This document shows positions 34,382 through 42,988 of a DNA stretch of 64,000 nucleotides, piece after piece (position 1 is the stretch's first letter; every line of letters begins with the position of its first letter). The notes beneath the pieces were generated by a model. The model made no database searches. It was not told the origin of the DNA and saw nothing but the letters and a program-made list of their open reading frames with translations. Source of the DNA: an uncultured Rhodopila sp. (GTDB taxonomy: Bacteria; Pseudomonadota; Alphaproteobacteria; Acetobacterales; Acetobacteraceae); NCBI RefSeq assembly GCF_903944925.1, contig NZ_CAJATU010000098.1:1-64000 (forward strand). Reading direction: 5' to 3'. Made by a program: the position numbers and the translations under genes.

Positions 34382-35725
34382 TCAGCGCCCCGTCCGCACC
34401 CCCAGCAACGACCTCCGCCGCACGGGAGCACTCGGGATCGGCATGTAGGCCCGAATTGTGTTCCGGACCTTGTGCGAGAAGATTACGGAAAAGCCCTCCT
34501 CCATGTTGCGCAGATCCTGCGGCAACATGCGCGGCACCGGCTGGTAGCTGACATTGCCGCCCTGGAATTGCGTTATCGGGGCACCTGCAGCCGAACGGCC
34601 TCTTGCTTCCAGCTCCAGCGCCGTTAGGCCGGTGCGCTGACTGAGATACTCCGCGGTCACCAGATCTTGTGGCGCAAACGACTGCACCACGCCGCAGGAA
34701 GCCACGAAACTTTCGAAGCCATCGCCGTAGAGGCTGCGAAGCTGCGCGAGGTCCTCCCACACCGTCCACAGCTTGACCCCGCACGTGCGCAGCATCGCCA
34801 TATTGTTCTCGACGATCGGGAAGCCGCCGCGCGCAATCGCCGGATAGCCGTCGAGCATCAGCATGACCGGTACTTTCGCCGCCTGGCCATCGCGGATCAG
34901 CGCCTGCACGATGCTGGCGAGCATCACCCTCAGCCACGACGTATGCGAGCCGAGCCGCCGCGCCGGCAGCACCAAAAACACCGCCGCCGGAACCTCCTTC
35001 AGCATCCCAAAGCCGATCGGCGTTGGCACGGAAAGATCGGCTCGAATGGGGCGGCTGTCGATCCAGCTTGTTTGCGCCAGGGCGGACAACAGGATCCGGT
35101 CCACACCCCCGCCAGCCGATCGGCTAAAGGGAGCCGCCTTGACGGACAGTTCAGGCCAGCCGTGCTGTTCCCCCGCCGCCACCAGCGCATCGGCCAGGGT
35201 GTGGAAGGGCGATTGGCCGAGGCAATCGCGGATATGCCCCAGGCTGCCGCCGTCTGCGCGGGTCAGCCTGGAATACATGATCAGCGCCGTCAGCAGGTCC
35301 CGGGCCGGTGCCAGGCCGCCAGGCCTGCCGTCTTCATCGCGGATCAGCGCCGCGGCGATATCCTGCGCGTCATCGGGAAATTCGGGCGATGCGGGATCGA
35401 GCGCCGCGACCGGGTTGAAGCCGTGGCTGGGGATGCCGTTCACTTCGAAAGGGTTCAGGAAAATCGTCTGCTGCAGTTCGGGATCGCGGCGCCGGGCGCA
35501 CAGCGCGGCCAGCTCGCCGTTCGGGTCGACGATGACCAGCGACCAGCCGCGCAGACCCAGCACGTTCGATTCAAACAGGCGCCGGTTGATACCCGAACCG
35601 CCGGGACCGAGGCTGAGCAAATGCCGATCGCCGACGTATTGAATGACCGGGGCGGAGGTTGGGGGGAGGCCTTCGGTGCGGTCGGTGCCGTAGCCGAAGT
35701 AGACGCCGCCGTTGGTGTCCCACAC
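34382..35725 (-). CDS. VirD4/TraG-like protein with degenerate ATPase motifs
   Basis: A 447-residue protein that aligns by pattern with type IV coupling proteins: YVGDRHLLSLGPGGSG, WSLVIVDPNGELAALCARRR, NPFEVNGIPSHGFNPVAALD, VPVMLMLDGYPAIARGG and a C-terminal TVWEDLAQLRSLYG. The catalytic residues are changed: Walker A, normally GPTxSGKG, reads GPGGSGIN without lysine; DPKGE is DPNGE; and the Walker B DE is DG. It is also short, with no membrane helices of its own. It follows a two-helix membrane protein by 4 bp, which may serve as its anchor. It probably cannot hydrolyse ATP as a classical coupling protein. Confidence 0.72.
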   Translation of the reverse strand: MWDTNGGVYFGYGTDRTEGLPPTSAPVIQYVGDRHLLSLGPGGSGINRRLFESNVLGLRGWSLVIVDPNGELAALCARRRDPELQQTIFLNPFEVNGIPSHGFNPVAALDPASPEFPDDAQDIAAALIRDEDGRPGGLAPARDLLTALIMYSRLTRADGGSLGHIRDCLGQSPFHTLADALVAAGEQHGWPELSVKAAPFSRSAGGGVDRILLSALAQTSWIDSRPIRADLSVPTPIGFGMLKEVPAAVFLVLPARRLGSHTSWLRVMLASIVQALIRDGQAAKVPVMLMLDGYPAIARGGFPIVENNMAMLRTCGVKLWTVWEDLAQLRSLYGDGFESFVASCGVVQSFAPQDLVTAEYLSQRTGLTALELEARGRSAAGAPITQFQGGNVSYQPVPRMLPQDLRNMEEGFSVIFSHKVRNTIRAYMPIPSAPVRRRSLLGVRTGR

Positions 35726-35729
35726 GGGA

Positions 35730-36404
35730 TCAGGACGCTTTCAGGCGCCGCTGTTTCGGGGCGGCCAACGGGGCGGCGTGCGCGCCCGGCGCGTTGGCGG
35801 CCATCTGCCGCGCCGCATCCACCGGGTCCTCGAACATCGCATTCCAGGGCGTGCCGACGGGCCTGCGCGGCACCGTCGGCAGCAATTGAGCGCGCGCACC
35901 TTTCATATAGGGGAAGCCCAGCCGGTAGAGGATTTCCAGGACGAGGAACTTCGCGCCGGACAGCGTGAAACGCGCAGCCAGATACGCCATCGCCAGGCAA
36001 ACCAGGCCCAGTAGCAGCAGCGAGGCACCCTCCGTCAGGTGCAGCGGCACGCCGGTCATGCGGGCATTCACGAGGGTGGCAGTCAGCGCGGTCTCAACCG
36101 GATGGATCCAGTTGTAACCGAACGGCCCGTTCCAGGCAGCGAAGCCGAAGCCGGCAGCGAGAAGGGTCTTGACCACGAGGCCCTGCCGGCGCTGCACGGC
36201 GTGTTCCAGCTCCACGGTCTTTTTCTGTTCGTTGCCATCGACCTCGACCAGCACCCATTTGCCGTTGATTTCCACAGCGGTGAGGTTGGCTTTGTCGGGA
36301 CGCAGGGAGCGGCGGAAATTGGGGAAGAAGCTGCCTTGACGGTAGTGGATGTGGCGCAGTTCACCATTTTGGTCGATCAGATAACGCGGTTTGCGCCGGA
36401 ACAT
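35730..36404 (-). CDS. Two-helix membrane protein partnered with VirD4-like gene
   Basis: A 224-residue protein with a basic N-terminus (MFRRKPRYLIDQNGELRHIH), two hydrophobic segments near residues 80-100 and 125-155, and a proline/alanine-rich C-terminal tail (APGAHAAPLAAPKQRRLKAS). I do not recognise a family. AGGAGG 5-6 bases before the ATG at 36404 fixes the start; the frame is open further upstream through a repeat. Only 4 bp separate it from the VirD4-like gene, so the two are translated together. It may supply the membrane domain the VirD4-like protein lacks. Confidence 0.7.
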   Translation of the reverse strand: MFRRKPRYLIDQNGELRHIHYRQGSFFPNFRRSLRPDKANLTAVEINGKWVLVEVDGNEQKKTVELEHAVQRRQGLVVKTLLAAGFGFAAWNGPFGYNWIHPVETALTATLVNARMTGVPLHLTEGASLLLLGLVCLAMAYLAARFTLSGAKFLVLEILYRLGFPYMKGARAQLLPTVPRRPVGTPWNAMFEDPVDAARQMAANAPGAHAAPLAAPKQRRLKAS

Positions 36405-36855
36405 GGCAGACCTCCTACGGGAAGTGTCGGTCCGGACGCGGGCCAAGTCAATTGTTCCGCAAGAGTGAGAGTTGGGTCGGGCCGCGATCCGGAGGCTTTG
36501 GGGCTGCAACGCGCGACGGGGCCGCGGGTGGCGTGTGCCTCTTGGCTCGACGTCCGTGGCGCCGTGAGCGCGTGTCATGGCCGGGCTTGGCCCTGCCATC
36601 CACGCCAGCCATCCACGACTGTGTCTCTGCCAGCACCGCAAGTCGTGGGTGGCCGGACTAAATCAGACTAAATCCGGCTCCCACGACACGGGGCGAAGCC
36701 GGCGCTTCCTTCCCCGTCCCCCCGCGATGCCTCCGGGTCATCAAAACCATGCCCCAACGGCATTTTCGCCGGGCCGCGTCCTTCGCGACTATCCGTCCGC
36801 ACCCCACGGGGGGCCGGCGCAACCGCCGCCGAATAACACTGAAGGAACCAAAATC
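36405..36855. other. Intergenic region between divergent operons
   Basis: It holds promoters for the membrane-protein operon (-) and the bufferin operon (+) and the dispersed repeat at 36574-36657. No additional gene is supported; a reading frame over the repeat into bufA is fortuitous. Confidence 0.6.
36574..36657. repeat. Dispersed inverted repeat (CATGGCCGGG family)
   Basis: Starts GTCATGGCCGGGCTTGGCCC then TGCCATCCACG, and contains the inverted pair AGCCATCCACGACT / AGTCGTGGGTGGCC. Same family as 23340-23429 and the copy inside the gene at about 30910. Confidence 0.7.
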
Positions 36856-37116
36856 ATGAAGACCTCGACGCTCGTCCACGCCGCCGTCCTCGCCGCCTTC
36901 GCCCTGCCGGTTGCCGCGTTCGCCGGGCCGGCCGCGGAACCCGCCTTCAAGGCCGAGAAGTGTTTCGGCATCGCCGCCGCCGCAGCGAATGACTGCCAGA
37001 CCGCCACGCATTCCTGCGCCGGCACCGCCACCCGCGCCTCCGACCCGGCGTCGTGGATCTACGTCCCGGCCGGCACCTGCGCCAAGATCGCGGGCGGCAA
37101 ACTGGCGGCGAAGTAA
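36856..37116 (+). CDS. bufA: Bufferin BufA1 (DUF2282), RiPP-type metallophore precursor
   Basis: An 86-residue secreted precursor. Residues 1-23 form a signal peptide ending VAAFAG; the mature part has four cysteines in EKCFGI...[13 protein letters not shown]...AGTCAKI, matching DUF2282 bufferins (EKCYGV core). In this family BufB, with BufC, converts core cysteines to thiooxazole-like groups and the exported product binds copper. The ATG at 36856 begins the signal peptide and has a GGAAC/AAGGAACC site upstream. bufB follows after 26 bp. Confidence 0.92.
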   Translation: MKTSTLVHAAVLAAFALPVAAFAGPAAEPAFKAEKCFGIAAAAANDCQTATHSCAGTATRASDPASWIYVPAGTCAKIAGGKLAAK

Positions 37117-37142
37117 GCAGCACCCGAACGCGGACGGCAGCC

Positions 37143-38000
37143 ATGACCTTCACCTCCTGCCCCCAAGACCAGCCGGCACGCTGCGGCATCGGCCTGCGCT
37201 CGCCGCACTTGGCCGAGGTCATGGCCCGCCGCCCGCGCACCGGCTGGCTCGAAGTCCATCCGGAGAACTACATGGGCGCCCCCGCCGCAGCGGATGCGCT
37301 GGAACGTCTGCGCACCGATTACCCACTGTCGCTGCATGGCGTCGGCCTGTCGCTCGGCAGCGCCGATGGCATCGACACGGACCACCTCTGCCATCTCAAG
37401 GCGCTGGCGCACCGGCTGCAACCCTGCCGCGTCTCCGAGCACATGTCCTGGAGCGCGCATGGCGGCGCCTGGCTGAACGATCTCGTGCCACTGCCTTACA
37501 CGGACGAATCGCTGGCCGTGATCTGCCGGAACGTCGATCGCATGCAGACCGCGCTCGGGCGGCAAATCCTGGTGGAGAACCCGTCCTCCTATCTCAGCTA
37601 CCGCGACTCGACGATGCCGGAGGCGGTTTTTCTCGCCGAACTGGTCCGCCGCACCGGCTGCGGGATTCTGTGCGATGTCAACAACATCTTTGTCAGCGTC
37701 CATAATCTCGGCCTGGATGCGCAGGCGTATCTTCGGACGCTGCCCGCCGATGCCGTCGGGGAAATTCACCTTGCCGGCCACGCCCGCAACGAGATCGACG
37801 GTCAGGTCCTGTTGATCGACGACCATGGCGGCCGGGTCATCGATCCGGTCTGGGATCTGTACCGCGACGCGATGGACCGGTTCGGCCCTGTGCCGACGAT
37901 GATCGAGTGGGACACCGCGCTGCCAGCGCTGGACGTGCTGCTCGACGAAGCAGCGCTTGCCGATGCGGTTGCGGAGGTGCGCCATGCCCGCGCTGCTTGA
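37143..38000 (+). CDS. bufB: BufB, multinuclear non-haem iron oxygenase (DUF692/MNIO)
   Basis: A 285-residue TIM-barrel enzyme of the DUF692/MNIO family. Iron-ligand-rich motifs are visible: GWLEVHPENYMG, LSLHGVGLSLG, SEHMSW, ILVENPSSYLSY, CDVNNIFVSVHNLG, EIHLAGHA and MIEWDT. It oxidatively modifies cysteines of the precursor BufA in the cytoplasm before export. The start at 37143 (MTFTSCPQDQ) is chosen because the upstream codons overlap bufA. It overlaps bufC by 17 bases, the standard operon order. Confidence 0.93.
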   Translation: MTFTSCPQDQPARCGIGLRSPHLAEVMARRPRTGWLEVHPENYMGAPAAADALERLRTDYPLSLHGVGLSLGSADGIDTDHLCHLKALAHRLQPCRVSEHMSWSAHGGAWLNDLVPLPYTDESLAVICRNVDRMQTALGRQILVENPSSYLSYRDSTMPEAVFLAELVRRTGCGILCDVNNIFVSVHNLGLDAQAYLRTLPADAVGEIHLAGHARNEIDGQVLLIDDHGGRVIDPVWDLYRDAMDRFGPVPTMIEWDTALPALDVLLDEAALADAVAEVRHARAA

Positions 38001-38769
38001 CCTGCAACGATCATTTCTAGATGCCATCATCAGCGGCGACGCCTCCGGCGTGGCCCAAGCCGTCGTTGGCAACGGCTTGACCGCGGCGCAACGCATCCAG
38101 GTCTATCGCAACAATACGTTCATCACCCTGACCGAGGCGCTCGCCGCGACCTATCCCGCCATTGTCCGGCTGGTGGACCGGGGCTTCTTCAACTTCGCCG
38201 CCGCGCAGTTCATCTCCGGCAACCTGCCCGATCGGCCCTGCCTGTTCGAGTATGGCGGCGGGTTCGGCAACTTCCTCGCCGGCTTCGCCCCCGTCGCGGA
38301 CTACCCGTTCCTGCCCGATGTCGCGCGTCTGGAATGGGCGGTCAACGCCGCCTGGAACGCACCCACGCCCATGCCGCTAAGTTTCGAGGCGCTCGCCCGG
38401 GCGGCCACCTCAGCGGGCGAGACGTTACGGCTAGGTCTCGACGCGCTCTATCTGTCGTCCGGTTGGAATGTCGACGCAATCTGGCAGGCCAACCGTGTCG
38501 ATGCCGGCTCGGACACCACGCCCATCCACCAACCAGTGCGGCTGCAAATCCGCCGCGGGGGCCCGGGGGTCGTGGTCGAACCACTCGACCCCGCCACCTG
38601 GTCGCTGCGCCATCATCTCGCATCGGGTGAACCGCTCGGCCGTGCCGCCGCCGCGGCCTTCGCCGAAGCCCCGGATTTCGACCTCGGCGCCGCCCTGCGC
38701 GCGCTGGCCGCCGAAGGCCTGCCCGACGCCATCCTTCCCCCACCGCAAACTGAGGACCCAACGCCATGA
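37984..38769 (+). CDS. bufC: BufC (DUF2063) partner of BufB
   Basis: A 261-residue DUF2063 protein with LLDLQRSFLDAIISGD, RIQVYRNNTFITLTEALAAT, YPAIVRLVD and PFLPDVARLEWAVNAAW, all conserved in the family once labelled 'putative DNA-binding domain'. In bufferin loci it acts with BufB, likely binding the precursor leader. It overlaps bufB by 17 bases and its TGA overlaps the DoxX ATG (ATGA), so the operon is tightly coupled. No change in the expected motifs is visible. Confidence 0.9.
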   Translation: MPALLDLQRSFLDAIISGDASGVAQAVVGNGLTAAQRIQVYRNNTFITLTEALAATYPAIVRLVDRGFFNFAAAQFISGNLPDRPCLFEYGGGFGNFLAGFAPVADYPFLPDVARLEWAVNAAWNAPTPMPLSFEALARAATSAGETLRLGLDALYLSSGWNVDAIWQANRVDAGSDTTPIHQPVRLQIRRGGPGVVVEPLDPATWSLRHHLASGEPLGRAAAAAFAEAPDFDLGAALRALAAEGLPDAILPPPQTEDPTP

Positions 38770-39203
38770 GAAATATCGTCCTGCGTGTCTATCACCAACT
38801 CGACCGCGTGCCGCTCGATCTGCTGTTGCTCGCCGCGCGCATCGCCGTGGCGGTGGTGTTCTTCCGCTCCGGCCTGACCAAGATCGCGAGCTGGGACACC
38901 ACCATCGCGCTGTTCCGCGACGAATACGCGCTGCCGCTGATCCCGCCCGAGCTCGCCGCGCCGCTGGCCGCCGCCAACGAACTCGGCATGTCCACGCTGC
39001 TAGCGCTTGGCCTGTTCACCCGCGTCGCCACGTTGCCGCTGCTGGGGATGGTGTTCGTCATCCAGACCTTGGTCTATCCGGAGAACTGGCCCGAGCACCT
39101 GACCTGGGCGACCTTGCTGCTGCTGATCCTGACCCGCGGTCCCGGTATTGTTTCTATCGACGGACTGCTAAGTTACGGTCTAGTCCGCCGCCAGGCGGCG
39201 TGA
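38766..39203 (+). CDS. DoxX-family membrane protein of the bufferin operon
   Basis: A 145-residue DoxX protein with four hydrophobic segments: LLLAARIAVAVVFFRSGLTK, a second at ~60-80 (ELGMSTLLALGLFTRVATLP), and two towards the C-terminus. DoxX proteins often close bufferin operons, where a role in copper handling or electron transfer is suspected but unproven. It is translationally coupled to bufC through ATGA. The peroxiredoxin-like gene starts 15 bp downstream, possibly in the same transcript. Confidence 0.88.
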   Translation: MRNIVLRVYHQLDRVPLDLLLLAARIAVAVVFFRSGLTKIASWDTTIALFRDEYALPLIPPELAAPLAAANELGMSTLLALGLFTRVATLPLLGMVFVIQTLVYPENWPEHLTWATLLLLILTRGPGIVSIDGLLSYGLVRRQAA

Positions 39204-39218
39204 TGCAAGGAACGGGCT

Positions 39219-39860
39219 ATGACGCTGCGAGACAAATTGGACGCCCAGCGCGAACGCAGCGCCGCCAACCCGGTCTGGCGTGCCACCTACGAAGCCACCG
39301 TTGCCGAACTGCGCCGTATGGGCTTTCTCAATCAGGCGTTGCGCGCGGGGGCGCGGTTTCCGGATTTCCTCCTCCCAAGCGCCGCCGATCGGCTTGTTGG
39401 CCTGAGCGACCTGCTGGTGCGCGGTCCGTTGGTGGTGACCTTCATCCGCGGCCAGTGGTGCCCTTACTGCGCGCTGACCCTGGCGGCGCTGGAAGAGTCC
39501 CTGCCCGACATCCAGGCCGCGGACGGCCAGCTTGTGGCGATCACACCTGAAACCGGCGGCCGTGCCCTTGCCGTCAGGCAGCGGCATGGCCTGCACTACG
39601 AGGTGCTGGTCGATGTCGATAGCGGAGTCGGCCTGAACTGCGGCGTGGTTTTCCACGTCCCCGAACCTTATCGCAGCTCCATCGCCCGCGCCGGCATCGA
39701 CCTGGCCGATCGGCAGGGGAATGGGGGCGGGTTGCTGCCGGTGCCGGCGGTGTATGTGATCGACCGGAGCGGGCTGATCGTCCGTGACTTCATGGATGTT
39801 GATTTCACCCGCCGCCCGGATCCGGCCGACATCGTCGAAGCGTTGCGTGCGTTGGGCTGA
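39219..39860 (+). CDS. Peroxiredoxin-like (AhpC/TSA) protein
   Basis: A 213-residue thioredoxin-fold protein with FIRGQWCPYCALTLAALEE around residue 80; the CPYC pair could be the peroxidatic/resolving or a thioredoxin-type redox motif. After this the family-typical QLVAITPE and a C-terminal VPAVYVIDRSGLIV strand follow. Members reduce peroxides or act as redox sensors. It directly follows the bufferin operon and precedes a LysR regulator; links to copper or oxidative stress fit the context but are inferred. The ATG follows a weak GGAAC-like site. Confidence 0.82.
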   Translation: MTLRDKLDAQRERSAANPVWRATYEATVAELRRMGFLNQALRAGARFPDFLLPSAADRLVGLSDLLVRGPLVVTFIRGQWCPYCALTLAALEESLPDIQAADGQLVAITPETGGRALAVRQRHGLHYEVLVDVDSGVGLNCGVVFHVPEPYRSSIARAGIDLADRQGNGGGLLPVPAVYVIDRSGLIVRDFMDVDFTRRPDPADIVEALRALG

Positions 39861-39900
39861 AGCGGTACAGGCGGGCAACCGATCCGAAGGGGTTCCCGCG

Positions 39901-40767
39901 TTGGAGTTGCACCAGGTCCGCTACTTTCTGGCGCTGTGCCGCACGCTGAACTTCACGCGCGCCGCGGAAGCCTGCAACGTCACCCAGCCGGCGCTGACCC
40001 GCGCGATCCAGCGGCTGGAGGATGAACTCGGCGGCCCGCTGCTGTATCGCGAGCGCAGCCTGACCCAGCTCACGCCGCTCGGCCGAACGATGATGCCGCA
40101 TCTGGAAGCGATGGTGCGCGCGGCGGAGGCGGTCAGCCAGGCGGCAGCCGATATGCGCCGGCAGACGCCGTTGTTGCGCGTCGGCCTGGCCGATGGCCTG
40201 TCCGCCAGCCTGATCGCCGGCTCGCTGGCGGAACTGGAGCGGCGATTCCCCGGGCTGGAGCTGCATTTGCAATCCGATGACCAGAAGACGCTGATCGAGT
40301 CGTTGCTCCAGGGCGAGACGGATGCCGCGCTGCTGCTCGACGACGGCGAGCTGCCGGAGCGGCTGGACCGCTGGAAGCTGCTGCACGAAGGCTGCCGGGC
40401 GGTGTTCCGCCAGGGTCACGCGTTTGAGCATGAAGCTTGTGTGAAACTGCCGGCGCTGGCGGCCGAGACGGTGGTGCGCGGCGACGGCTGGGGCGGCGCG
40501 TGGGTGCGGCTGGGCGGCGAGACCCACCGTCTGCGCGCTGCATCGTGGGACCAGGCGCAGCACATGGTCGCCGTCGGGCTTGGCGTCGCACTGCTGCCGC
40601 AACATGTGGCCGTGCTGCCGGGACTGCTGGGGCGCCCGGTGCCGGACGCCGGCGACATGCGCGCGGTCGTGCTGGCGGCGGTGAACGGGCGGATGTATTC
40701 TCCGGCGCTGGACGGTTTCCTGAAGCTGAACCGCGCCAGGGGGTTTACCGCCGCGCTGGCTGCATAG
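39901..40767 (+). CDS. LysR-family transcriptional regulator
   Basis: A 288-residue LTTR. The N-terminal winged helix reads ELHQVRYFLALCRTLNFTRA with AAEACNVTQPALTRAIQRLE; the effector-binding domain follows from ~90 (TPLLRVGLADGLSASLIAGS). OxyR-like LysR proteins often control peroxiredoxins, so regulation of the upstream redox gene is possible, but no conserved cysteine pair typical of OxyR stands out. The TTG at 39901 is chosen because GAAGGGG lies ~8 bases upstream and homology begins there; the frame runs further upstream through the peroxiredoxin gene. Confidence 0.87.
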   Translation: MELHQVRYFLALCRTLNFTRAAEACNVTQPALTRAIQRLEDELGGPLLYRERSLTQLTPLGRTMMPHLEAMVRAAEAVSQAAADMRRQTPLLRVGLADGLSASLIAGSLAELERRFPGLELHLQSDDQKTLIESLLQGETDAALLLDDGELPERLDRWKLLHEGCRAVFRQGHAFEHEACVKLPALAAETVVRGDGWGGAWVRLGGETHRLRAASWDQAQHMVAVGLGVALLPQHVAVLPGLLGRPVPDAGDMRAVVLAAVNGRMYSPALDGFLKLNRARGFTAALAA

Positions 40768-40827
40768 GCTCCGAGGAGCCACTGCTTGATTGTCTTGGCC
40801 GGGACACGCCGATGAGGGGACAACGCC

Positions 40828-41319
40828 GTGGCGATCTTCTTCACCGCCGACACCCATTTCAACCACGCGGGCGCGCTGGCTTTGTATCGCCGACCGTTCG
40901 CCTCGGTGCGGGAGATGAACGCAGCGATGATCGCGCGCTGGAACGAGACGGTCGGACCGGACGACGAGGTCTGGCATCTCGGCGACTTTGCGCTGAAGAC
41001 CAACGCGGAGGATGCGGCGGCCCTGTTGCGCGCCCTGAACGGCCGCAAGCATCTGGTACAAGGCAACAACGACCCGCCGGAGATCTCCGGCCTGCCGGAA
41101 TGGTCCAGCAGCCAGCCCTATATCGAGATCGAAGTGGACGGGCGCCGGGCGGTGTTGTGTCATTTCGCTTTCCGTACCTGGAACGCGATGAAGAAGGGCG
41201 TGCTGAACCTGCACGGGCACAGTCACGGGCGGCTGAAGCCGCTGCCCCGGCAAGCCGATGTGGGCGTGGACGTCAGGGATTTCCGCCCGGTCCGGTTGGC
41301 GGAACTGCACAGCGGCTAA
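40828..41319 (+). CDS. Small calcineurin-like phosphoesterase
   Basis: A 163-residue metallophosphoesterase with TADTHFNHAG, VWHLGDFAL, LVQGNNDPP (GNND in place of GNHD) and HGHSHG. The short, single-domain form is common beside phage and plasmid genes as well as in chromosomes, and its substrate is unknown. The start is GTG at 40828 with GAGGGGA 7 bases upstream. It ends 64 bp before a strong hairpin terminator, likely closing the bufferin-to-LysR gene run. Confidence 0.8.
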   Translation: MAIFFTADTHFNHAGALALYRRPFASVREMNAAMIARWNETVGPDDEVWHLGDFALKTNAEDAAALLRALNGRKHLVQGNNDPPEISGLPEWSSSQPYIEIEVDGRRAVLCHFAFRTWNAMKKGVLNLHGHSHGRLKPLPRQADVGVDVRDFRPVRLAELHSG

Positions 41320-41382
41320 GGGCATGCTTCGCCTTCTTCGCAGGCCGATCTCCAATGGTAGAACCAGTATTTCCCAGAGCGT

Positions 41383-41421
41383 AAAGCCTGCCCGCCACAC
41401 CTCCCGCGCGGGCAGGCTTTT
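41383..41421. terminator. Bidirectional rho-independent terminator
   Basis: AAAGCCTGCCCGC (41383-41395) pairs with GCGGGCAGGCTTT (41408-41420) around a 12-base loop; T runs on both sides serve the phosphoesterase (+) and the convergent secreted protein gene (-). Confidence 0.85.
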
Positions 41422-41469
41422 CTGCCCAGGAACAACGATTGCGTTTTCGGCCGGATGACCGCTGTCGGT

Positions 41470-42165
41470 CTATGGCGTAATATCCGTCGAACCGCAGTGG
41501 GGTTGCTCGAACCCGCTCGGTTCCGCACCTGCCGGTATATAGATGATATTGTCGTCGTTGGGCGTTCCGTCCAACCCTGCCAGATGCCTCATTCGATAAG
41601 AGATCGAATGATCGGCGCACGAGGTATCGCCGCTGACGCCCAGGCCGCCGATGACCTTGCCGCCGGAATACAGCGCCACGCCGCCGCCAAACGTAATGAT
41701 CCCGCCGGGCACGTAACCGATGCCGGTTCCCTGGGGCTGGAAAGCGGGATTGAAAGGATTGGAGTTGTTCAGCCCGTACAGCGATCCGCCCGGTTGCGTC
41801 GGCGAATACAGATTTGCCGTCGAGAGCGCCAGGGCATCATTGCTGAAACCGTTGGCGGTGGTAGCCTTGGCGATGGCGATCGAGCGGCTGCCCGGCCATG
41901 CGTCACCCGTAACGATAACCGAGCAGAGGGTGCCGACCCGATCGACTATGGCAGACCACATTCGGTTCGGTTTGAACAAGCCGCCATTTTGATCGGGGAA
42001 GTCTACGACTACGGCAAGTTGGGCCTGTACATTGGCCACGACCTGGGCGGGTATTTTGCAGCCCCCCTGGTGGTATCCGGGTCCATCCCAGTCGCCTCCC
42101 GGTTGGGCGAGAACCGTCGTGCAACAGAGCATGGTTATTGCAACGCCTGCGAGTATTGTGCGCAT
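41470..42165 (-). CDS. Secreted GlcG/HbpS-family haem-binding-type protein
   Basis: A 231-residue exported protein with signal peptide MRTILAGVAITMLCCTTVLA. The C-terminal half has ITFGGGVALYSGGKVIGGLG then VSGDTSCADH, the signature of GlcG/HbpS, a family that includes haem-binding and redox-sensing extracellular proteins. The N-terminal half carries FPDQNGGLFKPNRMWSAIVD, a family extension. Four or more cysteines suggest disulfides. Base composition is lower in GC than its neighbours, hinting at acquisition. It converges on the phosphoesterase with the shared terminator between. Confidence 0.78.
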   Translation of the reverse strand: MRTILAGVAITMLCCTTVLAQPGGDWDGPGYHQGGCKIPAQVVANVQAQLAVVVDFPDQNGGLFKPNRMWSAIVDRVGTLCSVIVTGDAWPGSRSIAIAKATTANGFSNDALALSTANLYSPTQPGGSLYGLNNSNPFNPAFQPQGTGIGYVPGGIITFGGGVALYSGGKVIGGLGVSGDTSCADHSISYRMRHLAGLDGTPNDDNIIYIPAGAEPSGFEQPHCGSTDITP

Positions 42166-42347
42166 TGTTTCCCCTCAATATTTTGATTTGAATTGACTAT
42201 AAACTGGAATTAACGCTGCCTGCCTCTTCTCGGCGCGTCCAGAACGAAATCATCTGTTCACGGAATGCTTACCGATCTTGACGCCCGTGATTTCTTGCAA
42301 GATAAAACAGTGGGGGAGACAAAGCTTCGTCAAACAAAGGACGGATA

Positions 42348-42560
42348 TTGTCTGGCGAGATTAATCGTCAACCGGTAGGGGCCGGACGTGAAAGGGGATT
42401 CATGATCCTGATCGTGCTGTTGTGGCTCAGCCTGCTCTTGTTCATTGCGGCACAAATGGCGGCGGCTTCGCGCTTAGCGATAGCTGTATCGACGAATATG
42501 CGAGGCAACGCGATAGCACACGCGGAAGCAGACGGCGCGGCGAACGGCCGAGCCGGATGA
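42348..42560 (+). pseudogene. N-terminal fragment of type II secretion pseudopilin GspK
   Basis: Seventy codons starting at TTG 42348 (AAGGA 7 bases before) hold a prepilin leader, GRERG|FMILIVLLWLSLLLF, and the first helix AAQMAAASRLAIAVSTNMRG with NAIAHAEADGA, as at the start of GspK (normally ~300 residues). The frame then ends in AANGRAG-stop, and no continuation was recognised in other frames. No other gsp gene is in the window. Most likely a truncated pseudogene; a tiny functional pseudopilin is less likely. Confidence 0.6.
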
Positions 42561-42615
42561 TAGTTTCATCTACAAAATTCTCGCCCGGGAGGCAGTCCCG
42601 GACTGACACATCACA

Positions 42616-42852
42616 TCACTCGCACAGGCAGCCATCCGTCGGCCCGGCTTCCTGGCGCACAAGATGGTGGTCAATCCATTCCGCTACCAGCCGGCGGGCC
42701 TCGCTCAGCGACGCCTCCGGATGATGAATGCGATACAGCGCGGTGCAGGCCTGGAACGCCGACATATCGTCGGTGCCGATTTGCCGAAGCTCACTGTAGG
42801 CGGTGATGACGGCACGCTCGCAGCGGCGACCGATAAGGCTTTCCTGCGGCAT
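42616..42852 (-). CDS. Small hypothetical protein
   Basis: A 78-residue soluble protein (MPQESLIGRRCERAVITAYS, then a HHPEASLSEARRLVAEWIDH helix) with no domain I recognise. AAGGAG lies ~11 bases before the ATG, and the codon pattern looks coding. The predicted fold is a short helical bundle. It is isolated between the GspK fragment and the ABC-F gene. Confidence 0.5.
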   Translation of the reverse strand: MPQESLIGRRCERAVITAYSELRQIGTDDMSAFQACTALYRIHHPEASLSEARRLVAEWIDHHLVRQEAGPTDGCLCE

Positions 42853-42988
42853 GGTTCAACCCGCTCCTTCAGTTGCGACTCATTCTCATAGCCTGCGTAC
42901 CTTAATCAGTCTCGTATCGAACAGCAAGCGTGACGGCCCGGAATTGGCAAGATGGCGCGGCGATGTTGCCCGCCGGCCGCGCGGACGG

